From NCBI GenBank assembly GCA_021811435.1, contig JAJZOR010000004.1, positions 45,876-109,875 of the forward strand: a stretch of 64,000 bases of DNA, in the 5' to 3' direction. Position 1 is the first letter of the stretch. Each line of letters begins with the position of its first letter. Made by a program: the position numbers and the translations under genes. The notes beneath the pieces are model-generated. The model saw only the letters and a program-made list of their open reading frames with translations. It was not told where the DNA came from and did no database searches. Below are positions 53,433 through 60,573 of this stretch, piece by piece. Origin of the DNA: Microcaldota archaeon (GTDB lineage: Archaea > Micrarchaeota > Micrarchaeia > Micrarchaeales > Micrarchaeaceae).

Positions 53433-53637
53433 ATATGATCCGAAGACTGACATCCTAGTGCTAATTCTAGGAAAAGGAAGGCTTGACTTCGGAGAGCAGA
53501 AGGAGAACATCATAACTCATTATGACAAGAAGGGCAAGCCCCTAGAAATCGAAATACTCGATGCCAGTAAGACCGCCATAAAAATGATGAGCATCATCAT
53601 TGGCGGCAAGAAGCGTGTAGCTGTTGCAACCATTTAG
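53422..53637 (+). CDS. DUF2283 family protein (putative antitoxin)
   Basis: The ~71-residue protein has the DUF2283 pattern: YKYDPKTDILVLILGKG, then IITHYDKKGKPLEIEILDAS. ATG 53422 overlaps the DUF4258 stop by 11 nt, a coupled arrangement usual for toxin-antitoxin pairs. The antitoxin role is inferred from pairing. Confidence 0.75.
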   Translation: MIYKYDPKTDILVLILGKGRLDFGEQKENIITHYDKKGKPLEIEILDASKTAIKMMSIIIGGKKRVAVATI

Positions 53638-53643
53638 GATTGA

Positions 53644-53910
53644 ATGGAAAACAGGAATACGCGGCATAGGATTACGATATCGGTAAGCGATAGCGAGCTT
53701 GATGCGCTTGAGGATTCCCTAATCGTTTGGAATCTCTGCAAGAAGCATAATGCAATGACTTTTGACCTCAAGACTGGGAAACCAAGGACAGAACAAGGGA
53801 TATTCAAGATGCAGGATGAATGCAAGGCGTGCCGGAGGCAGAAGAAGCTGATATTCAGGAAAGCGTGGAGTGTAAACGGCAAGCTATTCACGGCCAGATA
53901 TAAGGCCTAA
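53644..53910 (+). CDS. uncharacterised 88-aa cargo protein
   Basis: A basic small protein (MENRNTRHRITISVSDSELD..) with a CKAC pair (QDECKACRRQKKLIF). The N-terminus may form a beta strand followed by a helix, as in ribbon-helix-helix regulators (RITISVSDSELDALEDSL), which is only suggestive. It follows the DUF2283 gene by 6 bp and overlaps the integrase end by 4 bp, so it completes the cargo operon. Confidence 0.6.
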   Translation: MENRNTRHRITISVSDSELDALEDSLIVWNLCKKHNAMTFDLKTGKPRTEQGIFKMQDECKACRRQKKLIFRKAWSVNGKLFTARYKA

Positions 53911-54674
53911 AACCCCTTGGAAATGCTTGATTTCAAATCAATTGCTTGGCTCAGGCCAAAGGCATTATCTATCTCTTTGTATAGCTCCTCTTTTCTAGTG
54001 CTTATGTAGGTCATCGTGGTGATTGGATCACTGTGCCTAGCGAACCTGCTTGTCATCACTAGATTCCCGTTTGTCTGCTTGGCGAAGCTGGTTATTGCAT
54101 AGTGCCGTAGGCTGTGGGTAGTCAGACTATGGAGGTGCCTTGCACTCCTGTTTGGGTTAGTTTCATCTGAGGTATCGTATACCTCGTCCAGCCCCGCTAG
54201 TCGCACGTAGTGGCGGAACCTGTTGCGTACGTAGTCCTGCTCTAGGAACGGTTCAGGACGCTTTGTTCTTAGCTTATCCGCATAGAACAGATACCCTTGC
54301 GCCTTCTCAATCTCGGACTTGTGCTTCGAGATGAAGGCTATAGTGTCCCTGAATAGCTGCATCGGAATCAATAACGAGTCCATTACCTGAGCCTTTTCGG
54401 TCTTCAGGGTAAATTCCCTCGTTTCTAGGTCTATTGAGTTGATGTTGACTCTGACCGCTTCTCCTATTCTAAGCCCAAGCTGCGCTTGGTAGCTGAATAG
54501 CAAGCGAAACTTGCCAGAGTCTATTACGTGAAGGAACCTCTGAAGCTGCGAATCAGAAAACGCCTTTGAGAGCGAGCCATATTTCGGCGTTTTCCTCTTT
54601 CCGGCAAACCTCTTGGTTTGGGTTTTGTGCAATACTGATTGTAGTTTCTGTAACTGGTGCCATGAAACGTTCAT
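53907..54674 (-). CDS. int: tyrosine recombinase / integrase of the tRNA-Leu element
   Basis: The catalytic residues of a tyrosine recombinase are all present: Arg in QLGLRIGEAVRV, THSLRHYAITSF (HxxR), a later His in RFARHSDPITT and the Tyr nucleophile in MTYISTRKEEL. The fold follows archaeal SSV/pNOB8-like integrases. ATG 54674 (MNVSWHQLQ) is the first ordinary start, but protein similarity to the decayed copy continues upstream through KPGFGNPKRKSP to the tRNA end, so the true start may lie nearer 54776, with an unusual codon. Confidence 0.88.
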   Translation of the reverse strand: MNVSWHQLQKLQSVLHKTQTKRFAGKRKTPKYGSLSKAFSDSQLQRFLHVIDSGKFRLLFSYQAQLGLRIGEAVRVNINSIDLETREFTLKTEKAQVMDSLLIPMQLFRDTIAFISKHKSEIEKAQGYLFYADKLRTKRPEPFLEQDYVRNRFRHYVRLAGLDEVYDTSDETNPNRSARHLHSLTTHSLRHYAITSFAKQTNGNLVMTSRFARHSDPITTMTYISTRKEELYKEIDNAFGLSQAIDLKSSISKGF

Positions 54675-54776
54675 GGACACATGCTTGAGGTTATCGGAAA
54701 ACCTATTGAAATCTTCCTCCCTTGGAGATTTCCGTTTCGGATTTCCGAACCCTGGCTTGTCGCCGCAAATTGAATT

Positions 54777-54795
54777 TGCAGGGAGAGAGATTTGA
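54777..54795. repeat. att-like direct repeat within tRNA-Leu 3' end
   Basis: This is the identical 19-bp partner of 52932-52950 and comprises the last 19 nt of the tRNA gene. Integration here restores the tRNA, as expected for site-specific elements. Confidence 0.75.
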
Positions 54796-54862
54796 ACTCT
54801 CGAACCCGCTAAGGGAACGGGCCCTAAACCCGCCACATTTGACCAGGCTTTGCTATCCCTGC
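54777..54862 (-). tRNA. tRNA-Leu(TAG)
   Basis: Acceptor GCAGGGA/TCCCTGC plus A73, anticodon stem GCGGG/CCCGT with loop TTTAGGG (anticodon TAG), and a long variable arm define a class II tRNA-Leu. The T-arm has TTCAAAT as its loop. There is no intron and no encoded CCA. It serves as the attachment site for the adjoining integrase element. Confidence 0.92.
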
Positions 54863-54885
54863 ACGACATTGTAACTTTTGCTTCC

Positions 54886-54899
54886 TTTTTATAAATACC
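54886..54899 (-). promoter_or_regulatory. box A of tRNA-Leu
   Basis: The minus strand reads GGTATTTATAAAAA, centred about 30 bp before the first tRNA base. It is one of the strongest TATA boxes in the window. Confidence 0.6.
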
Positions 54900-54971
54900 T
54901 TGCTGAAAGCGGAAGAAAACCCTTTTATTTGTCACCTGATAGAACAATATGCGCTTAATCACGGAATTTTT

Positions 54972-56258
54972 ATGCTTACAACGAAATACGTCAGGGATCA
55001 CCTTTTGGAGATAAAGGAGTCGCTCAGGAGGAGGAAGAGCCAATATCCCATAGAGGAACTGCTAAAGCTAGACGAGGATTGGAGGGGCCTCAGGACAAAG
55101 CTGCAGGAGCTCCAGACTAAGCGCAACAAGGAGAGCATCGAAATAGCACAGCTCAAGAAGGCAAACGGGGACATAGGACCTAAGGTCGCTGAGTTAGGCA
55201 CGGTAAAGGACAGCATAGTGGCCATAGAGGCGGAATTGCCGAGCTACGAGTCCAGGATAGAAGAACTGCTCTGGAACATGCCGAATACGCTGCACGAATC
55301 CGTGCGGTACGGGAAGGACGAGACCGAAAACGTTGAGATAAGGCGGTGGGGTACGCCTGGCGCTGCCGGAACCGGGCACGCAGAACTGCTGGAGAATAAA
55401 GGCTTCATAGACATAGAGAGGGCGGCCAAGGTCGCAGGCGCGCGCTTTTACTACCTAAGAGGCGATTTCGTGCTGCTGGCGAAATCGCTGGAGAGGTTCG
55501 CGCTTGACACGCTTGTGAAGAAGGGATACACACCGCTCCAGACGCCTTACATGATGAAGAGGGAGTACTATAGGGGCGTCACAGGGCTCGGCGACTTCGA
55601 AGATGCGCTTTACGTTGGAGGGAAGCCGAAGGAGGCGAAAGACGGAGAGTCCGAGGACGACGAAGAGCTCTTCCTTATAGCGACTTCGGAGCATCCGATG
55701 GCAGCCATGCACGCCGGCGAGGTGTTCTCTGCCAAGGACCTGCCCATAAGATATGCAGGGATAAGCCCATGCTTTAGGAGGGAGGCCGGCACGCACGGGA
55801 AGGACACCAAGGGCATATTCAGGGTGCACCAGTTCGACAAGGTGGAACAGTTCATTTTCTGCACTCAGGACGATTCATGGAAGATGTATGAGGAGCTCGT
55901 CGCCAACGAGGAGGAGCTGTTCCAGCGGCTGAACATACCGTACAGGGTGATAGAGATGTGCACCGGCGACATAGGCATAGTCGCAGCGAAGAAGATCGAC
56001 CTGGAGGGCTGGTTCCCGAGCCAGCAGAGATACAGGGAGGTCACATCGGCTTCTAACTGCACGGACTGGCAGAGCTCCAGGCTCGACATAAAATACGACG
56101 AGAAGGCGGAGCGCAGATATGTGCACACGCTTAACGCGACCGCGATCTCCATAGAGAGGGCGCTGACCGTCATCGCCGAGAATTACGCCAACGGGGACGG
56201 CACGATAACGATTCCAGACGCCCTAGTGCCGTATATGGGCAAGGACAGGATCGGCTAG
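54972..56258 (+). CDS. serS: seryl-tRNA synthetase
   Basis: The 428-residue enzyme has an N-terminal coiled-coil arm for the tRNA-Ser long variable arm (IEELLKLDEDWRGLRTKLQELQTKRNKE) and a class II core. Motif 2 SPCFRREAGTHGKDTKGIFRVHQFDKVE and motif 3 LNATAISIERALTVI are standard for the common (bacterial-type) SerRS, not the methanogen type. The start is ATG 54972 (MLTTKYVRDHLLE); earlier in-frame codons extend into the tRNA-Leu promoter. It lies 41 bp upstream of prf1. Confidence 0.93.
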   Translation: MLTTKYVRDHLLEIKESLRRRKSQYPIEELLKLDEDWRGLRTKLQELQTKRNKESIEIAQLKKANGDIGPKVAELGTVKDSIVAIEAELPSYESRIEELLWNMPNTLHESVRYGKDETENVEIRRWGTPGAAGTGHAELLENKGFIDIERAAKVAGARFYYLRGDFVLLAKSLERFALDTLVKKGYTPLQTPYMMKREYYRGVTGLGDFEDALYVGGKPKEAKDGESEDDEELFLIATSEHPMAAMHAGEVFSAKDLPIRYAGISPCFRREAGTHGKDTKGIFRVHQFDKVEQFIFCTQDDSWKMYEELVANEEELFQRLNIPYRVIEMCTGDIGIVAAKKIDLEGWFPSQQRYREVTSASNCTDWQSSRLDIKYDEKAERRYVHTLNATAISIERALTVIAENYANGDGTITIPDALVPYMGKDRIG

Positions 56259-56299
56259 CGGCCGCCGGGGTATCCTGCGCTGTTTTTACAGGTGTTATA

Positions 56300-57499
56300 A
56301 TGAAGAAAGAGTATGATATTAAAAAGGAGCTGAAGAGGCTCCAGTCGATAAAGGGCTCCGGCACTGAACTTATAAGCATATACGTGCCTCCGGATTTCCA
56401 GATATCCGACGAGATATCCAAGCTGAGGGAGGAGCACGGCCAGGCGTCGAACATAAAGTCCAAGACTACGAAGCAGAACGTCCAGGGCGCGATAGAGAAG
56501 ATAATACAGTACCTTAAGCTCTACAAGACGCCGCCCAAGAACGGCCTGATAGTGTTCTGCGGCAACATATCCAGCATACAGGCCAACCCGGACATAGAGC
56601 TGTTCTCAATGGAGCCTCCGCAGCCGATAAAGATGAACATATACAGGTGCGATTCAGGCTTCCTTCTGGATCCGATAGAGAACATGATGGAGGCGAAGGA
56701 CACGTACGCGCTTGTTGTGATGGATGGGAGGGAGGCAACCGTGGCAGTGCTCAGGGGCACGCACGTGACGGTCGAGAAGAGGATCAGGTCCTTCGCACAC
56801 GCGAAAGTAAGGAAGGGGGGGCAGTCCGCAGCCAGGTACGAGCGGGCCATAGAGGAGAGCATAGACGACTATTACAAGAGCGTGGGCGACATAATAAACG
56901 GGCTATTCGAGAAATACAACTTCAAGCTCAGGGGGCTTGTCGTCGGCGGGCCCGGACCCGCGAAGGAGAACTTCGTGCGCGCCAAGGTGCTGAACTACCA
57001 GATCAAGGTGCTCGGAACTTTCGACACCGGTTACACTGACGAGCACATGGGCATAAACGAGCTGCTCGAGCGATCCAAGGAGCTGCTTTCGGAGCAGGCA
57101 GCGGTCCAGGAGAGGAAGGTGATGGACCGTTTCCTAGGCGAGGTGTCGAGAGGAGGGCTGGCAGCATACGGTTACAAGGCCGTCAAGGACGCGCTCTCCA
57201 GCGGCAACATAGTGAAGCTGATAGTCAGCGACGGCGCAGAGATCACGCAGGTGAGCTACAGATGCCCGGCGGACGGCACCACGTTCACTGCGATAGAGGA
57301 GGGCGAAGCGAGGCAGACCAAGCACAACTGCGGCGGAAACCTCAATATAGTGGAGGAGAAGGACGCTATAGAGGATCTGATAGACGCGGCGGACAAGCTT
57401 GGCGTCGATACGGTATTCGTCTCGGCCGATAGCCAGTACGGGAAGGAACTGCTGATGGGGTTCCATGGCATTGCCGCGATGCTGAAGTACAAGCAGTAG
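56300..57499 (+). CDS. prf1: peptide chain release factor aRF1
   Basis: The 399-residue class I release factor has the stop-codon recognition motif SNIKSK (about residue 51), the peptidyl-hydrolysis motif RKGGQSAARYERA (about 172) and a C-terminal domain with a zinc-type CPADGTTF..HNCGG. It releases the finished peptide at all three stops. GGTG precedes ATG 56300 by 7 nt. Cotranscription with serS is likely. Confidence 0.95.
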   Translation: MKKEYDIKKELKRLQSIKGSGTELISIYVPPDFQISDEISKLREEHGQASNIKSKTTKQNVQGAIEKIIQYLKLYKTPPKNGLIVFCGNISSIQANPDIELFSMEPPQPIKMNIYRCDSGFLLDPIENMMEAKDTYALVVMDGREATVAVLRGTHVTVEKRIRSFAHAKVRKGGQSAARYERAIEESIDDYYKSVGDIINGLFEKYNFKLRGLVVGGPGPAKENFVRAKVLNYQIKVLGTFDTGYTDEHMGINELLERSKELLSEQAAVQERKVMDRFLGEVSRGGLAAYGYKAVKDALSSGNIVKLIVSDGAEITQVSYRCPADGTTFTAIEEGEARQTKHNCGGNLNIVEEKDAIEDLIDAADKLGVDTVFVSADSQYGKELLMGFHGIAAMLKYKQ

Positions 57500-57604
57500 T
57501 TCGCGAGGCTTTTTTACTAGGCTCTTTCGCGCCCGGACAGCGGGATGAGGGCTCTTAGTGCCTTTTTACTTTTTAATTAGCCGCTGGCCGATAACCAATG
57601 AAGC

Positions 57605-58162
57605 TTATGAGGATATCTGTGCGGATATGCCGCACTGCGAAAGGAATTGAGCGTTGCCGCCGACATAAAGGTCGCCGCCTGCGACCCTTGTGTAGTTGCT
57701 AGTGCTGTAGTTTATGAATATGCCTGGCTTCCCCGCGCCCATCGATATGCACTGTGAGAGCGACATGTTGGTGGAGTTGCTCCCTGGGCCCAACGCAGTG
57801 AGCACGCACTTGCCTCCGGATGCGTTGAGCTGCGCGAAAGACATCGTGCTCGCGTTCCTGTGGGCTATCTGGCTGCCTATTATCTGCTCTATCAGGTTGA
57901 CTGCGCACGTCTCTGTATAAGCGAATGTGGAGGCGTTGCTGTACTCCGCATATATGAATATGCTGGGCGCCGAATTGAATGCCTTCTTGAATGACTGGAA
58001 ATTCCCGTAGCTTCCGGATTGGGACGAAGTGAGGCCGTAGAACACCGCGCCCATAACCGCCAGCGCTATGACCAATATGGCTATTGCGCCGAGAATCTTC
58101 CTGCCAAGCGCAGCGCGCGCCTTACGAGGCGCAGTCCGATCGCTCTTTTTACCCTCAGCCAT
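57605..58162 (-). CDS. single-pass membrane protein with exported Cys-containing domain
   Basis: After a Lys/Arg-rich start, one transmembrane helix (ILGAIAILVIALAVMGAVFYGL) is followed by a ~140-residue exported domain with sequons and four cysteines. The domain resembles the C-terminus of the upstream neighbour: a Cys-xxx-Leu helix, a strand ending CVLTALG / QGDSC, and GGDLYVGGN / SILYVGGR. It starts 4 bp after that gene's stop, so the two are co-made. The function is unknown. Confidence 0.65.
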   Translation of the reverse strand: MAEGKKSDRTAPRKARAALGRKILGAIAILVIALAVMGAVFYGLTSSQSGSYGNFQSFKKAFNSAPSIFIYAEYSNASTFAYTETCAVNLIEQIIGSQIAHRNASTMSFAQLNASGGKCVLTALGPGSNSTNMSLSQCISMGAGKPGIFINYSTSNYTRVAGGDLYVGGNAQFLSQCGISAQISS

Positions 58163-58166
58163 GAGA

Positions 58167-60383
58167 TTAACCCTTCTTGAAGGCGCTTGCCGCCGGGCAG
58201 GATGCCCCATACGCTGCCCGACCGCCCACGTACAGTATGCTGCCGTACATGCCCCTGTAGACTATCGAGCTCTCGTTGCCCGCGCTCAGCATCACTACCG
58301 GGCCCTTCGATACGGCGTTGTTGAGGCACGCCGCGCCAGTGAGCGAGCCTGACGTGCACGAGTCGCCCTGCACGTACAGAATCTGCACCGCCCTGCCGCT
58401 CTGGTTCAGGATGCGCTGCAGCTGCGCTGCGCACGGCGCCATCTGGCTGACCGCTGAGCCGTTGACCGCTATGGAAGCGTAGCGGCTCTGCGAAAGCGCG
58501 CTGAGGAAGCCGCCGGTGGGCAGGAAAGTGTTGGCGGAGGCCGCCAGCGCGTAGGTCCCGTAAGCGTACGCCAGCACCATCACGAACAGTATGGCGAACA
58601 CGACGGTCCACGCCCTCTTCACGCTGGGCTTCGCCTTTATCTTGTTGTTCTTCTTCAGCCTGGCGTAGGTGAGCTCGTAGGCGAGCCCTAGCACTATCAG
58701 GCCTATTATGAACGATATGAGCGCAGCGAAAGCCGGCGCGGTCTGGATTTTGGACGATACCGGCTCTATCACGCTTGGCTGTAGCATCGCTATTATACCG
58801 GAATCGAAGCCCTTCACGATCGACGGCAGGCTGGCGGGCGTGGAGGATTGCGCTGAGGTCTGCGACGATATCGAGGCCAGCGTATTGGATATCTCAGGCA
58901 TCTGCGAAGCGTTTATCCTGCCGTTGAGCTCGGTGTTCGCCTGCTGCTCCTGCAGCGTAAGCGCAGCTATGGCATGCGGCGGCGCGCCCTCGTAATTGAG
59001 CTGGGCTATCAAGAGCATGGCGGTGTTGTTCAGCGCCCTGGAATATATTGAGTTGTACTGGGCGCTCACGTTCCTGTATATGGGCTGCAGCTTTGCTATC
59101 GCCGACCTGAACGTGGCATTCAGCGTTATGGTGTTCATGGCCTCGACGGCGGTCTGCGCAGGGCCGCCCAGCTTGCTGTAGTTCTCGCTCGCGTTTATGC
59201 CTGCAAGAGGCTGGAACACGATCTCAAGGTTCGCCAGGGCGTTGGCCAGCGCCGGGCTGCTTACCCTTGACAGCAGCAGGCTTGAATTCAGCACTGCTGA
59301 GTTGTACGGCCCTGCAGTAGCGTTCTTAAGCGATGCGACCGCCTTGAACTTCACTGAGAGAGCCTTAGGCGCGTAGACCAGCTCGTTGTCCGCCACCGTG
59401 GCGTTCGCGCGCTGCATTATCACTGGATTGGACAGCGGCAGCGACTCGAGCAGCGATATCGTGGAGTTTATGCCGGAGAGCTTGGTGGCGTTGAATGTCA
59501 CGTAGTTGCAGAAATCGGCCGCATTGCAGTACCATGGGCCGTTCAGGGTGCCCTCGTACGCCCCGCATGTCTGCGATAGATATGATATTGACGCGTTCGC
59601 AGGGGGCGGGAAGACTGGGTTAATGGGCAGTTCGACGGATATCGCAGAGATGTTTCGTTCCACGCTGGAGAGCGCGGGCAGTTCGGACCCTATGTTGCTC
59701 GGGTTTATGCCCGAGAGTATGCTGAAATATGATTTGTAGCTGGCATTCAGCGCACTGTACTGTATAGAGAGGTTCTGGACGCCGTAAGCGAACAGGCTCG
59801 GCACTCCGAAGTTCTGCAGCTCGGATTTTACGCCGGACTTGGACGGGAACGTGCCTCCGCACAGCGGGGCATGCTGGCAGGTGTTCTGCATGCACGTGGT
59901 AAGCGAGCTTAGGGATATGTTTGAGCTGCATACGTAGCTCGCCCCGGTCACCTCGTCGTGTATGCCTGTGGCTTCCAGGCATGTGTTGAGCGGGCCCGAG
60001 GAAGCGTTTATGAACGAGCGCATAGTGCTGTTCAGGTAGGCCAGGGTAGAATTGCCGGGGAATGATCTCGCTATGAGGTATGGCCTCATCACCGAGTAAG
60101 CGAGGGGACTGCTCAGCACGAATGAGTAGTTGCCAGGGATCAGCTGGAGCAGCAGGTCATGGCCCGACGTCTCGTTCACGACTATGAATTCCGAGCCGTT
60201 GTATTTTATGGAGTAGTATGAGGAGCCGGATATCACCGCATTAGACACGCCATACGAGCCGAGATACGACTGCAGCGACGCGTTGGCGGTCATGTTTGAG
60301 TATACCGCTGGCCCTCCTGAGGCGAGCTGCAACGCCAGGGTAAATGAAAGCACAAGAGCTAAGTTAAATGTGTACCTAGACAT
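58167..60383 (-). CDS. large surface protein with signal peptide, transmembrane helix and C-terminal exported domain
   Basis: The 738-residue protein begins with a signal peptide (FNLALVLSFTLALQLASGGP) and has ~530 residues rich in Ser, Asn and Ala with many sequons and cysteine pairs (CMQNTCQHAPLC). Transmembrane helices at about 555-575 and 600-620 flank a basic loop (RLKKNNKIKAKPSVKRAW). The ending domain resembles the next gene's exported domain. ATG 60383 has GGTGG just upstream. No known family is recognised. It belongs to the cell-surface gene group next to the S-layer gene. Confidence 0.7.
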   Translation of the reverse strand: MSRYTFNLALVLSFTLALQLASGGPAVYSNMTANASLQSYLGSYGVSNAVISGSSYYSIKYNGSEFIVVNETSGHDLLLQLIPGNYSFVLSSPLAYSVMRPYLIARSFPGNSTLAYLNSTMRSFINASSGPLNTCLEATGIHDEVTGASYVCSSNISLSSLTTCMQNTCQHAPLCGGTFPSKSGVKSELQNFGVPSLFAYGVQNLSIQYSALNASYKSYFSILSGINPSNIGSELPALSSVERNISAISVELPINPVFPPPANASISYLSQTCGAYEGTLNGPWYCNAADFCNYVTFNATKLSGINSTISLLESLPLSNPVIMQRANATVADNELVYAPKALSVKFKAVASLKNATAGPYNSAVLNSSLLLSRVSSPALANALANLEIVFQPLAGINASENYSKLGGPAQTAVEAMNTITLNATFRSAIAKLQPIYRNVSAQYNSIYSRALNNTAMLLIAQLNYEGAPPHAIAALTLQEQQANTELNGRINASQMPEISNTLASISSQTSAQSSTPASLPSIVKGFDSGIIAMLQPSVIEPVSSKIQTAPAFAALISFIIGLIVLGLAYELTYARLKKNNKIKAKPSVKRAWTVVFAILFVMVLAYAYGTYALAASANTFLPTGGFLSALSQSRYASIAVNGSAVSQMAPCAAQLQRILNQSGRAVQILYVQGDSCTSGSLTGAACLNNAVSKGPVVMLSAGNESSIVYRGMYGSILYVGGRAAYGASCPAASAFKKG

Positions 60384-60496
60384 AGCCACCGTACTTATTT
60401 TAACACATATATTTAAAAGCTTAACCGTGCATGCAGTGCAAAAAAGCGAAGTAAGCTGTCATCGGTGGATGGGCAGCGGATACGCTGACGGATGTT

Positions 60497-60573
60497 TTAA
60501 AAAATAAGGAAAAGGAATTAAAAACAGAAAAGGAAAGAAAAAGAAAAAAGAAGCAGCTCAGTTCATGAGCTGC
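60497..60573 (-). terminator. S-layer gene terminator: stop codon inside hairpin, then long T/C tract
   Basis: GCAGCTCA (60553-60560) and TGAGCTGC (60566-60573) form a perfect 8-bp stem whose 5-nt loop is at the TGA stop codon (60563-60565). On the minus strand it is followed by TTCTTTTTTC and about 45 more T/C-rich bases. The layout matches the pilin terminator. Confidence 0.65.

Larger units (their letters stand above)
52932..54795. mobile_element. 1.85-kb integrative element at tRNA-Leu
   Basis: The segment is bounded by direct copies of the tRNA-Leu 3' end. It contains a ~250-bp noncoding region with a hairpin, a DUF4258/DUF2283 pair, an 88-aa gene and a tyrosine integrase. The integrase starts at the tRNA end and converges on the cargo. 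No replication gene is visible. Next to it, beyond the left repeat, lies the decayed second integrase, implying earlier insertion at the same site. Confidence 0.7.
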
